From NCBI GenBank assembly GCA_042573625.1, contig JBHPCZ010000039.1:1-25596 (forward strand): DNA of 25,596 nucleotides. The letters run 5' to 3'. A program made the position numbers and the translations under genes. The notes under the pieces are model-generated. The model made no database searches. It saw only the letters and a list, made by a program, of their open reading frames with translations, and was not told where the DNA came from. This document shows positions 16,348 through 24,042 of this stretch, in pieces (position 1 is the first letter of the stretch; each line of letters starts with the position of its first letter). This DNA is from JBHPCZ01 sp042573625 (lineage in GTDB: Bacteria; Desulfobacterota; Desulfobacteria; Desulfobacterales; UBA11574).

Positions 16348-17655
16348 ATGAAGATTATCCTCATACTATTAGACGGCCTTGGCGATCGTTCATACGAAAA
16401 ACTGAACTTTCGAACCCCTCTTGAAGCGGCCCGGACACCGAATCTGGACCGGCTGGCTTCCTTGGGAAGCAGTGGCCTGTTCCACGCATCACGCCCCGGG
16501 CAGTGTTTACCCAGTGAGACCGCCCATTATCTCCTTTTTGGCTACGAAATAAGCCATTTCCCCGGCAGGGGGCTTCTGGAGGCGGTCGGGGAAGGTGTAG
16601 AATTTGACGACAATGATGTTCTGTGCTTGGCACATCTTGCCGGTATAAGGTGGCAGGATCATGTGCCGATCTTGACACTGGGACGGGATGACATTAGCGG
16701 GAGCGGGAAGGACATCGGCCGACTGTTTTCCGCCATTTCTCCTTATGAAACAAAAGATGTCCGGTTTCGGCTTCATCAGACCCGCCGAAATGACGCTATC
16801 CTGGTGTTGAGTGGCCGGGTTTCACCTTTTGTGTCTGACTCCGATCCTATTGTTAAAGGAAAAGCCATGGGCCGAATTGTGCCGCTTTCAAACAATCCGG
16901 AACCGGAAAAAGCAGCTCGAACCGCGAAAGCGTTAAACCAATATCTCACATATTGCCATAATAAACTTATCGATCTTCAAAAAAACACTTCGAATCGCGA
17001 GAGGAAAAAGTCATCAGCGAACTTCCTGGCTACCCAGCGATGTGGACGCCGAATTGCTCAAACGCCGTTCTCTCGACGCTGGGGCCTCAAGGGCATGCTG
17101 ATCGCTTCGGTATCCGTCTATGCCGGCCTGGCACATGAACTGAGACTCGAATTTGTTAGCGTTAAAGACAGTGACGATCCGGGCCGGGATTTGAGAGACC
17201 GAATCCGCCGGGCACTTGACGATCCTTCACACGACTTTATTCATGTCCACACAAAAGTACCGGATGAGGCTGCGCATACGGGAAATCCCGAATATAAAAC
17301 AGCGGTCATTGCCAAACTCGACCAGGGTCTGGATGAACTGGTCAATGCAGTAGAGTGTCGGAACGATATTCTGGTCGTTGTTACCGCTGATCATTCCACA
17401 CCAAGCATATCACCGCTGATCCATTCCGGCGAGACGGTCCCTGTTGCCATTGTCGGCCCAACCGTAAGGCGTGATTCTGTTCAAAGTTTCAGCGAGGTGA
17501 GTGCAGCGGCCGGCAGCCTCGGGCTTTTGCGGGGGCGAGAGCTGATGCTCATGATGCTCAATTGCTCTGATCGGGCAATGCTTCTGGGGCACCGTTTGGG
17601 AGAGGTTGAAAGCGCTTATTTTCCTTTTGATTATGCACCTTTTAAATTGACTTAA
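16348..17655 (+). CDS. apgM: ApgM-type phosphoglycerate mutase / alkaline phosphatase superfamily
   Basis: Probable cofactor-independent 2,3-phosphoglycerate mutase of the archaeal type, with 435 residues. The alkaline-phosphatase-superfamily metal site is visible: Asp9 in ILLDGLGDR, the nucleophile Ser56 in CLPSETAHYLLFGY, Asp306 and His310 in HTKVPDEAAHTGN, Asp348/His349 in VTADHSTP and His359 in IHSGETVPV. Between residues 211 and 245 there is a basic, Ser/Arg-rich stretch where other family members are shorter. Some members of this family do not act on phosphoglycerate, so the substrate is an inference. It lies on the same strand as the TIM-barrel gene but is separated from it by a repeat. 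Confidence 0.82.
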   Translation: MKIILILLDGLGDRSYEKLNFRTPLEAARTPNLDRLASLGSSGLFHASRPGQCLPSETAHYLLFGYEISHFPGRGLLEAVGEGVEFDDNDVLCLAHLAGIRWQDHVPILTLGRDDISGSGKDIGRLFSAISPYETKDVRFRLHQTRRNDAILVLSGRVSPFVSDSDPIVKGKAMGRIVPLSNNPEPEKAARTAKALNQYLTYCHNKLIDLQKNTSNRERKKSSANFLATQRCGRRIAQTPFSRRWGLKGMLIASVSVYAGLAHELRLEFVSVKDSDDPGRDLRDRIRRALDDPSHDFIHVHTKVPDEAAHTGNPEYKTAVIAKLDQGLDELVNAVECRNDILVVVTADHSTPSISPLIHSGETVPVAIVGPTVRRDSVQSFSEVSAAAGSLGLLRGRELMLMMLNCSDRAMLLGHRLGEVESAYFPFDYAPFKLT

Positions 17656-17684
17656 CCCGGACCTTTCTTTGAAATGAAGGGTAC

Positions 17685-17698
17685 TGTCACCGGTGACA
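17685..17698. promoter_or_regulatory. 14-bp perfect palindrome, possible operator
   Basis: TGTCACCGGTGACA is fully self-complementary and sits 62 bp before the ATG of the exported-protein gene. It could be a regulator site, but similar GTACTGTCACC motifs also occur in repeats. Confidence 0.4.
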
Positions 17699-17759
17699 TA
17701 TGTTAAAAGCTTTTGATCATTGTCTTATGGGTTCTATCTCGGGTGCAAAGGAGGGAGGT

Positions 17760-18293
17760 ATGAAGAAAACACTCTATGTAGCTATTTTATTAAGCTTATC
17801 GATATCGTCAAAGGCAATCTATTGTGAAACCAAAGTGCCTCTGCAAAATAAAATTACAGCACTATCACTGGACACTTATATGGAACTGCGAACCCAGCAC
17901 GCAAAGCTTATTGAAAACTATCCAAAATTCGTCGAGGTATATGAAAAATTGAGCCTTAATAACAGATCCGTCGAATCAGATTTATTGGAAAACATAGATA
18001 ACTATATCGGAAATAATTTAATAACCATTTGGATCAACAAAGATATAATCATACTCTATAAAATGATAAAAGATGAACATAAAAAAATATTTCTTCAAAG
18101 CAACATTAGAAGAAACAAAGAACTTATAAAGAAGTTTAAAAGTGATTTGGCTTCAATATACGCCTTGTCGGAACATATTATGGCAAAAGATGCGGTCAAG
18201 TATATTCAAGATTCTGTAATCATACTGGAATCTATAATAGAAACACATAAAAAATATAATAATATTGTATCAGAGTACATCAATAAAAATTGA
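17760..18293 (+). CDS. AT-rich exported protein of unknown function
   Basis: A protein of 177 residues. It starts at the ATG preceded by AAGGAGG (17748-17754). The frame is open upstream to an ATG at 17700, but that extension carries no signal peptide in place and no Shine-Dalgarno. The N-terminus MKKTLYVAILLSLSISSKA is a clear Sec signal, with cleavage likely after SKA. The mature part is mostly helical, Lys- and Ile-rich (KNKELIKKF-like stretches) and without cysteine or known motifs. Its codon use is much more AT-rich than its neighbours, which hints at acquisition by transfer. I do not recognise the family. Confidence 0.75.
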   Translation: MKKTLYVAILLSLSISSKAIYCETKVPLQNKITALSLDTYMELRTQHAKLIENYPKFVEVYEKLSLNNRSVESDLLENIDNYIGNNLITIWINKDIIILYKMIKDEHKKIFLQSNIRRNKELIKKFKSDLASIYALSEHIMAKDAVKYIQDSVIILESIIETHKKYNNIVSEYINKN

Positions 18294-18851
18294 TGCTGAA
18301 AAATCCCCTATCCCGCATAAATTACTTTGATCAAAATTTGCTCATGCAATTTCAAATTGCAGGCTTAACCCAATCTGGCAATACATAATTGTGATAAGGG
18401 ACGGATATCACATAGTCGTCTGCCTACCCGGTCGAAACATACATGTAGCAGACAGACCGTCGAGATCAACTGGAGACCTTTGCCCAAAGCTTGTCCCCGG
18501 GAGAGCGGGAGAGCCATAATTTGGCAAGGTTGTGTGAAAAATAGCAATTGACAACCCGTCTTGCCGGTGGTACGGGGTTTTAATTATCACCGTAACGGAC
18601 AGGCTTCCATATGTTGCGGTTTGCCAGAGTACTAAACACAATCAGCAATTTCCGATACATCCGCTTTTTAAAAGCGAGTTCTTATCAACTCAACTCTCCA
18701 GAACATTATTCGTTACAATTACCCGGATACGGACGAGCTTGAACTTGAACTGAGTCAGCATCCCGGGCTGATATAACCCTGAACGAACGCAAACAAAATG
18801 AAGACATATTGCACTTTCATTCTCTGATGATTTGGAGAAAAAGGAGGGTTT
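18294..18851. other. 558-bp gene-free stretch with palindromes
   Basis: No convincing gene is present; short frames on both strands lack start signals and homology. Perfect palindromes occur at 18326-18335 (TTTGATCAAA), 18345-18361 (TGCAATTT-C-AAATTGCA) and 18662-18676 (CGCTTTT-T-AAAAGCG). A bulged hairpin lies at 18418-18454. The first two may terminate transcription of the upstream gene. The rest could be a decayed mobile or coding remnant. Confidence 0.55.
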
Positions 18852-19688
18852 ATGACGATTGATTTTTCTACAGATATGCCATGGGTTATTCTCCGCTTGC
18901 AGAATCAAAGATTTGCGGTTTCCACAGATTGTGTTCGTGAAATGGTAGCGATGCCCAAGATTGTTTCACTGCCGCAGACCCCCCATTATATTAGGGGCGT
19001 GATCAACCTTCGGGATCAGGTGATTCCGGTTATCGACCTGAGAATGCGTTTGGGAATAACATCATCCCTGAATGAAGTTGTCGATCTGATTGAACTTTTG
19101 GATCAGCGCGAACAGGACCATAAGGACTGGCTTGTCGAACTGGAATCCTCTGTAAAAAAGCGCCGGGAATTTAAGCTCGCTACGGATCCTCATCAATGCA
19201 AGTTTGGTATCTGGTATGATAACTTCAAAACCGACAACAGCATTTTAGCAAGCTGTTTAAGAAAATTTGATGACCCTCATAAACGGATTCATGCCATTGC
19301 CGATGAGGTAAAAAAACTGGAAGAAAAGGAAGATTTCGATTCGGCTTTTTCACTGATCGAACGGACAAGGGAGGGCGATCTGGCTAAAATGATTAACCTG
19401 TTTTCGGAGGCCCGCAGCCTTCTCAGGGAAACACACCGTGAAATTGCACTGATTATCGAGTGGCGCGAAAAAGCGATGGCGGCGGCGGTCGATTCGGTTG
19501 AGACAGTGGAAAAATTGTCGGAATCGAACATCGAGAAAGTGCCGACAATAGCCTACACAATGGATAATGAGTGTGTTTCCGGAATCGGAAAACGAGAAGA
19601 GAGTGACGAGCTCATTCAAATTTTGGATGTCAGCAGTTTGATAGAACAGGAAGAGGATTTGTTTTCCAAGGTCGGCAACAATAATTAG
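18852..19688 (+). CDS. CheW-like protein with inserted zinc-binding CZB domain
   Basis: A chemotaxis-type adaptor of 278 residues, about 110 longer than plain CheW. Residues 10-68 are the first half of a CheW domain (YIRGVINLRDQVIPVIDLRMRLG). Residues about 75-205 form a CZB domain with His90 (DHKDWL), Cys116 (HQCKFGIWY) and His143/His147 (DDPHKRIH), the 3His/1Cys zinc set. Residues about 208-265 finish the CheW fold (AVDSVETVEKL, SGIGKREES, IQILDVSSLI). CZB domains sense zinc or hypochlorous acid in chemoreceptors and DgcZ. AAGGAGG precedes the ATG. No other che gene is in the window, so partners must be elsewhere. Confidence 0.88.
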   Translation: MTIDFSTDMPWVILRLQNQRFAVSTDCVREMVAMPKIVSLPQTPHYIRGVINLRDQVIPVIDLRMRLGITSSLNEVVDLIELLDQREQDHKDWLVELESSVKKRREFKLATDPHQCKFGIWYDNFKTDNSILASCLRKFDDPHKRIHAIADEVKKLEEKEDFDSAFSLIERTREGDLAKMINLFSEARSLLRETHREIALIIEWREKAMAAAVDSVETVEKLSESNIEKVPTIAYTMDNECVSGIGKREESDELIQILDVSSLIEQEEDLFSKVGNNN

Positions 19689-19712
19689 AAATTAATGAAA
19701 GAAGGCCTTTTT

Positions 19713-19722
19713 CAAAGGTCTC
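19713..19722. repeat. Solo end of the GAGACCTTTG repeat
   Basis: TTTTTCAAAGGTCTC here is the inverted match of the left end at 11335-11349 (GAGACCTTTGAAAAA). The flanking CACTGAA / CGCACT context is also alike. A 7-bp-arm hairpin, GGTTGAA/TTCAACC (19740-19760), follows. The position is between convergent genes. Confidence 0.5.
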
Positions 19723-19785
19723 ACACTGAACACCCGTCGGGTTGAATCTGTCCTTCAACCGCATAGGGGTTTATGAGAAACAGAA

Positions 19786-20790
19786 TCAACAGGTTACAAG
19801 TTTTTCCTGATAGTCCTTAATTTTTTCAATAAGAACCGGGACAAACTCCCGGCAGTCATCAACGATGCCGTAATCCACCTGCTCGAACACCGGGGCTTTG
19901 GCGTCGTTATTTATGGCCACCATCACCTTCGCACCGACGATACCGACCATGTGCTGCAATTCACCCGACAGTCCGACACCGATGTAGAGTTCCGGGCTTA
20001 CCATTTTGCCGCTCTGCCCGATCATGGTTTCCAGTTCTATCCAGCCTTCATCGACTGCCGGTCGGGTAGATCCCAGGGCAGCGCTTAACGTTTCCGACAG
20101 ATCGGCGATGATCTTCCATCCCTCAGGATCACCGGCGCCCGCACCACCGGCAACAATGATGGGGGCTGACTCCAGCGGTATGCCGTCGGGTTCTTCTCGG
20201 ACGATGTCCAGGGTTTGAATCCGGCGAGGGATTTCACCCGGAATTTCGAGCGGAACAATCTCTCCTGCCTTGTTTTCATCCAGATCAGGTTGAGGGAAAA
20301 CCCCCGACGCGATGGTGGCCATCTGGGGTCGTTTTTCCGGACAGATAATCGAAATCATTCCGCCGTAGGCAGGTATTTTCTGCTCCAGAATTTTCTTGTC
20401 ATCAAGCTCCAGATCGATGCAATGCGCCGTCAGTCCGGTATGTAGCCTGGCTGCTACCAGCGGGGAAAGCTCGGTCCCCACGGAAGTAGAACCGATCAGT
20501 ATGATTTCCGGTCGGTGCGCTTTTGCCAGCCTGACGATTATTTCAGTATAGATTTCCGGCTGATAATAGGTCAGTTCGGGAGCGTTGCCCAGATAGACCC
20601 TGTCGGCACCGGCCGCAAACAGCTGGTGGACCTGCGCGTCCATTTGATCTCCCAGGAGAACGGTTTCAACGGATGTTTTCAACTGTTCTGCCAGTATCCG
20701 GGCCTGACCGACGAGCTGAAAAGAAACAGGGAGTATTCGGCAGTCGATCTGTTCAGCGATGACCCACACCGGTCCGTGATGTTTTTCCAT
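19786..20790 (-). CDS. etfA: Electron transfer flavoprotein, alpha subunit
   Basis: The FAD-binding half of ETF, which takes electrons from acyl-CoA dehydrogenases. It has 334 residues. The C-terminal FAD domain is typical: GSTRPAVDEGW, IGQSGKMVSPELYIGVGLSG with ELQH, and INNDAKAPVFEQVDYGIVDD. Ser replaces the Thr common in the QTGK motif, a mild change. The N-terminal domain has the usual alpha/beta nucleotide-like fold (PVWVIAEQID, LIGSTSVGTELSPLVAARL). It is the last gene of acd-etfB-etfA, 21 bp after etfB. With its partner it should pass electrons to an ETF:quinone oxidoreductase not seen here; I cannot tell from sequence alone whether it bifurcates. Confidence 0.93.
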   Translation of the reverse strand: MEKHHGPVWVIAEQIDCRILPVSFQLVGQARILAEQLKTSVETVLLGDQMDAQVHQLFAAGADRVYLGNAPELTYYQPEIYTEIIVRLAKAHRPEIILIGSTSVGTELSPLVAARLHTGLTAHCIDLELDDKKILEQKIPAYGGMISIICPEKRPQMATIASGVFPQPDLDENKAGEIVPLEIPGEIPRRIQTLDIVREEPDGIPLESAPIIVAGGAGAGDPEGWKIIADLSETLSAALGSTRPAVDEGWIELETMIGQSGKMVSPELYIGVGLSGELQHMVGIVGAKVMVAINNDAKAPVFEQVDYGIVDDCREFVPVLIEKIKDYQEKLVTC

Positions 20791-20811
20791 TGTGATCTAT
20801 AATCCTGTTTT

Positions 20812-21609
20812 TTATATTACCCCGGCATCAGCCAGTTTTTGGACCAGCTGATCGGCTTTTTCTTCCCGGGTGCCGGAAATGAGTTCAACGGTCCTTTTAC
20901 CGTCTACAGTGGCAAGGTCAGAAACAATTGTCGGCGATCCTTTTTGCCCCACTGCTTCTTCGGATACCCCCAGTTGATGAATATCCCACTCTGTAATTTC
21001 TTTTTTTCTGGCTTTGATAATTCCTGAAAAACTAAGTGACTTCGGCGTGTTTAACTCCCGGGTAACCGTAAAGACGGCCGGCAGTTTGACCTGCATCAGG
21101 CGATATCCGTTTTCCAGGCTCGCCTTTACCTTCCACCATTCTTTGCCGGTTTCGACAATCTCATTGACTCTTGTGACCACTGGGATTTTCAGAAAAGTGG
21201 CCATCTCCGGTCCGACCCATTCCGTACTGCCGTCGCTGCTGGCCATTCCGCAGACGATCAGGTCAAACGTTCCGATTTTTTCTATTCCTTTGGCCAGCGT
21301 ATAGGCGGTGGCATAAGCGTCAGCACCGCCAAAAGCCCTATCGGAAAGTAAAAAACCCTGGTTGCCTCCCAGTGCCAGGCATTCTTTGACGATATTGCCT
21401 GCCGCCGGAGGGCCCATGCTGAGTACGGTGATATGCGCGTCCATCTGCGCTTTAAGCTGGAGTGCCAACTCCATGGCATTTTTATCGAGCAGATTCAATA
21501 CCAGTGGAACGTCTGTTCGTGTGAGGGTTTTGGTGGCCGGATCTATTTTTATTTTGTGTGCCTCTTTAGGATCCGGAACCGCTTTGACACATACGACGAT
21601 CTTGAACAT
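20812..21609 (-). CDS. etfB: Electron transfer flavoprotein, beta subunit
   Basis: The AMP-binding partner of EtfA. It has 265 residues, the normal size. Family marks are the N-terminal IVVCVKAVPDP, LNLLDKNAMELALQLK, VLSMGPPAAGNIVKECLALGG, the central DLIVCGMASSDGSTEWVGPEMA and the recognition-loop region NGYRLMQVKLPAVFTVTRELNTPK. TAGGA lies close before the ATG. The gap to acd is 196 bp and contains no gene. It may hold an mRNA processing or promoter site, but none is clear. Confidence 0.94.
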   Translation of the reverse strand: MFKIVVCVKAVPDPKEAHKIKIDPATKTLTRTDVPLVLNLLDKNAMELALQLKAQMDAHITVLSMGPPAAGNIVKECLALGGNQGFLLSDRAFGGADAYATAYTLAKGIEKIGTFDLIVCGMASSDGSTEWVGPEMATFLKIPVVTRVNEIVETGKEWWKVKASLENGYRLMQVKLPAVFTVTRELNTPKSLSFSGIIKARKKEITEWDIHQLGVSEEAVGQKGSPTIVSDLATVDGKRTVELISGTREEKADQLVQKLADAGVI

Positions 21610-21805
21610 TCTATAAATCCTATATTCCGAACCCGGACAAGCCGGGAATGGTCAGCCGTTTAATATTCACAGCAGACGTTGAAAACGCCTGAACGAACCA
21701 TTTTTACTTTGCCATTGATCCCGGCTAAATATGCTTCGCATCTAACTGGACAGGGAGGGCGGCAAAGGAAAAAATCAGCAGTTTTCCGCTTTTAGAACTG
21801 GCGGT

Positions 21806-22942
21806 TTACGAAAGCACCCAACGGGCGACGATAACCTTCATGATGTCTGAGGTCCCCGCGGAGGGCCCGAGGACGAACGAATCACGCAAATACCGGGTGA
21901 CCGCATATTCTTCCATGCAGCCATAGCCGCCATGGATGTCGACGGCCATTTTGGCCGCTCTCTGGGCGGCTTCTGTTGTAAAATATTTTGCCACGGCGAA
22001 TTCGTTGCTCGACCGCATCCCTTTATCCTGCATCGACGACGCGCGATACGCCAGTAACATTCCCGCTTCCAAATCGATTTTCATGTCCGCCAGTTTGTTT
22101 TGAATGGTCTGCAAATTGCTGATCGGTTTTCCGTAAAGAATCCTTTCGTTGGCAAATTTAACCGATGCTTCCAGACAGGCCGCCTGTACTCCCAGGGCGC
22201 AGCCGACCATGCCGCCTCTGCCCACATCCCCGATGGCAGACAGGGCAACGCGCATGCCCTTTCCTTCCTCTCCGATCAGATGTTCTGCAGGAACGCGGCA
22301 GTTTTCAAATGCCAATTCACCGGTATTACAGCCGCGCATCCCCAGTTTATGCTCTTCGCGCGTCGGTTTGAATCCTTCTGTTCCACCTTCAACAACGAAG
22401 GTCGAGAATGCCTTGGGGTTTTCATCGTCCTTGGCCAGAACGGTAATGGTGTCACCAATATGAGAATTGGTAATGAAGCATTTTCGACCGTTGAGAATAT
22501 ATTCGTTTCCTTCTTTTCGGTACGTGGTGCGGATTCCCGTAGGATCCGAGCCTCCTGTCGCTTCGGTGACAGCGGTTGTCCCGATCCGTTCACCTTTGGC
22601 CATGGCCGGCAGATACTTCTTTTTCTGTTCCTCGGTCCCGAATTTTACAATGGGTTCGATGCCCAAGGCACAAACCTGGAGCATCATGCCGACGGCCACG
22701 GAAACCTTGCTGATTTCTTCCACGGCAATCATACGGACCGTATAACCCAAACCCAGACCGCCGTATTCTTCCGGTATGGTCAGTGCCATCATCTCAGCTT
22801 CACCCAGAGCCTTGACCAAGTCCTCGCTGAACTTGCCGGTTTCTTCCATTTCCGGAATTTTAGGTGCCACCGATGTTTCCGCGAATTCGCGAGCCGCTTT
22901 TCTGAACATTTCCTGTTCTTCAGTAAAAGTGAAATCAATCAT
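21806..22942 (-). CDS. Acyl-CoA dehydrogenase family protein lacking the usual catalytic Glu
   Basis: A flavoprotein of 378 residues with the complete acyl-CoA dehydrogenase fold: N-terminal helices (1 to about 120), a middle beta domain (TEATGGSDPTGI, KCFITNSHIGD) and a C-terminal domain with IHGGYGCMEEYAVTRYLRD. The segment that normally reads YEGT, with the catalytic Glu, is PSAGTSDIMK here, so Ala362 stands in its place. The second known position (isovaleryl-CoA dehydrogenase type, helix G) reads GDVGRGGMVG, again without Glu. It may use another base, or catalyse a different reaction such as a desulfination-like or 1,4-elimination step. AGGAGG precedes the ATG. etfB and etfA follow and are the likely electron acceptors. 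Confidence 0.9.
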   Translation of the reverse strand: MIDFTFTEEQEMFRKAAREFAETSVAPKIPEMEETGKFSEDLVKALGEAEMMALTIPEEYGGLGLGYTVRMIAVEEISKVSVAVGMMLQVCALGIEPIVKFGTEEQKKKYLPAMAKGERIGTTAVTEATGGSDPTGIRTTYRKEGNEYILNGRKCFITNSHIGDTITVLAKDDENPKAFSTFVVEGGTEGFKPTREEHKLGMRGCNTGELAFENCRVPAEHLIGEEGKGMRVALSAIGDVGRGGMVGCALGVQAACLEASVKFANERILYGKPISNLQTIQNKLADMKIDLEAGMLLAYRASSMQDKGMRSSNEFAVAKYFTTEAAQRAAKMAVDIHGGYGCMEEYAVTRYLRDSFVLGPSAGTSDIMKVIVARWVLS

Positions 22943-23016
22943 TTTTAGCGTTCCTCCTTTCCATAGTCAGTAAAACTTAGATTTAGACTGACAGGTTAGT
23001 GCGATTCAAATATGGT

Positions 23017-23088
23017 TCTTCTCCAATTTAGTTGGAGAAGAGGATCCAGGGATTCCAGGGGTCAAGGGCTCAAGGGTTTGTTTGGAGA
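23017..23088. repeat. Hairpin plus GTCAAGGG repeat between tetR and acd
   Basis: A 10-bp perfect hairpin, TCTTCTCCAA/TTGGAGAAGA (23017-23041), runs into GGATCCAGG, GGGGTCAAGGGCTCAAGG and TTTGTTTGGAGA. The motifs TTGGAGAAGAGG and GTCAAGGG are shared with the repeat at 16125-16281. Confidence 0.6.
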
Positions 23089-23101
23089 TGACCCTCAAAT
23101 A

Positions 23102-23701
23102 TTAACGTATAAAGTGAGCCGGTTTCATTTTTTCAAGATAGTCGATCATCGTGTCGATCGATATGTCAAGGTTGTCGGCCGACTTGTCCAGTCCATACAT
23201 CACCGTTGCACCCAGCATGCCTGCAAAAAGCATTTCAGTGATGTCTCTGGTACCCACATCACCGTTCAATTCACCCCGTTCTTTGCCCTCATCCAAAAGC
23301 CGTTTCAACATGCGCTTCAGTCCGATAAACCCTTTACCCACCTCTCTGGCCAAATGAGGACGCTGGTCGTTTAGCTCAACGGCGAATGTAATGAATATGC
23401 ATCCGCCCGGAAAATTTTCAGCATCTTTAAGATACAGGTCTCTGAAGTTTTTCAAAAATCGTTGAATCTTTTCCACAGGGCTCCCAATCTCATCCAGGCC
23501 GGAGAGATTCTTTTCTCGCCAGATGTATCGCGCCTCATCCAGAACCTGGAAAAACAGGTCTTCTTTACTTGAGAAATGATTGTAGAATCCGCCTTTTGAA
23601 GTGTCTGCAGATGTTAAAATATCGTGAATAGAGGTGCTCAAAAACCCTTTCAGAGAGAAGAGCTTTAAAGATTCATAGATTATTTTTTCCTTTAAATTCA
23701 T
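23102..23701 (-). CDS. TetR/AcrR family transcriptional regulator
   Basis: One-component repressor of 199 residues. The N-terminal helix-turn-helix covers about residues 5-50, with LFSLKGFLSTSIHDIL, SADTSKGGFYNHFSSKEDL and the conserved F/YYNHF of the recognition region. The C-terminal ligand domain is typical (CIFITFAVELNDQRPHLA); the ligand is unknown. Its position just upstream of acd-etfB-etfA on the same strand suggests that it responds to the acyl-CoA handled there. A 14-bp palindrome sits at its own promoter, so autoregulation is likely. Confidence 0.93.
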   Translation of the reverse strand: MNLKEKIIYESLKLFSLKGFLSTSIHDILTSADTSKGGFYNHFSSKEDLFFQVLDEARYIWREKNLSGLDEIGSPVEKIQRFLKNFRDLYLKDAENFPGGCIFITFAVELNDQRPHLAREVGKGFIGLKRMLKRLLDEGKERGELNGDVGTRDITEMLFAGMLGATVMYGLDKSADNLDISIDTMIDYLEKMKPAHFIR

Positions 23702-23728
23702 GGTTTATGTCCTTTCTGCCAAAGAGAC

Positions 23729-23742
23729 AGACCGGTCGGTCT
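23729..23742. promoter_or_regulatory. Probable TetR operator
   Basis: AGACCGGTCGGTCT is an inverted repeat (AGACCG-GT-CGGTCT). It lies just downstream of the tetR -10 box and 28 bp before the tetR ATG, the usual place for an autorepression site. The ACCGNCCGGT style is common among TetR operators of fatty-acid type regulators. Confidence 0.65.
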
Positions 23743-23747
23743 CTGTA

Positions 23748-23776
23748 TTTCTATTAGGCTGTACATGTATTGTCAA
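23748..23776 (-). promoter_or_regulatory. Sigma-70 promoter of tetR
   Basis: On the - strand, TTGACA (23776-23771), a 17-bp spacer and TAGAAA (23753-23748, 4 of 6 matches). The operator at 23729-23742 would overlap the transcription start. Confidence 0.6.
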
Positions 23777-23949
23777 GCATTTTTTACCCGCAAAATAACA
23801 CAACCCTAAATTTACAGGATCGATGACAATTGAAGCTTTCTCTCATGGATTGCAGCATCCTGAGAAACGGGGTGTTGAGAAAGGCTCTCGCAATACCTCT
23901 CCGGAGTTTTCAAACCCGGAATTTCACGGATCTTCCATCTCCTTTTTGT

Positions 23950-23978
23950 TTGACACAAAAACCGCTCCTCTCTATAGT
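23950..23978 (+). promoter_or_regulatory. Near-consensus sigma-70 promoter
   Basis: TTGACA (23950-23955), exactly 17 bp, then TATAGT (23973-23978, 5 of 6 matches). The expected start is near 23985, about 58 bp before the ATG at 24043. Confidence 0.7.
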
Positions 23979-24042
23979 CTTATAAACCCAATGGAAATTC
24001 TGATCACCTCAATAAATACCATCGCCACCAACAGGAATTGGA

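Larger units (their letters stand above)
23702..24042. other. Divergent promoter region tetR / 24043 gene
   Basis: These 341 bp hold the tetR promoter and operator (left part) and a near-consensus + strand promoter (23950-23978). No supportable gene was found between them. Confidence 0.6.

Noticed and set aside
18548..18576. TTGACA box before the CheW gene
   Set aside because: The base run 17 bp downstream (TACGGG) does not resemble a -10 box, and it lies about 280 bp from the gene.
18365..18641. Two - strand frames in the gap before the CheW gene
   Set aside because: No ribosome site and no recognisable motif; they run through hairpins and have no support as genes.
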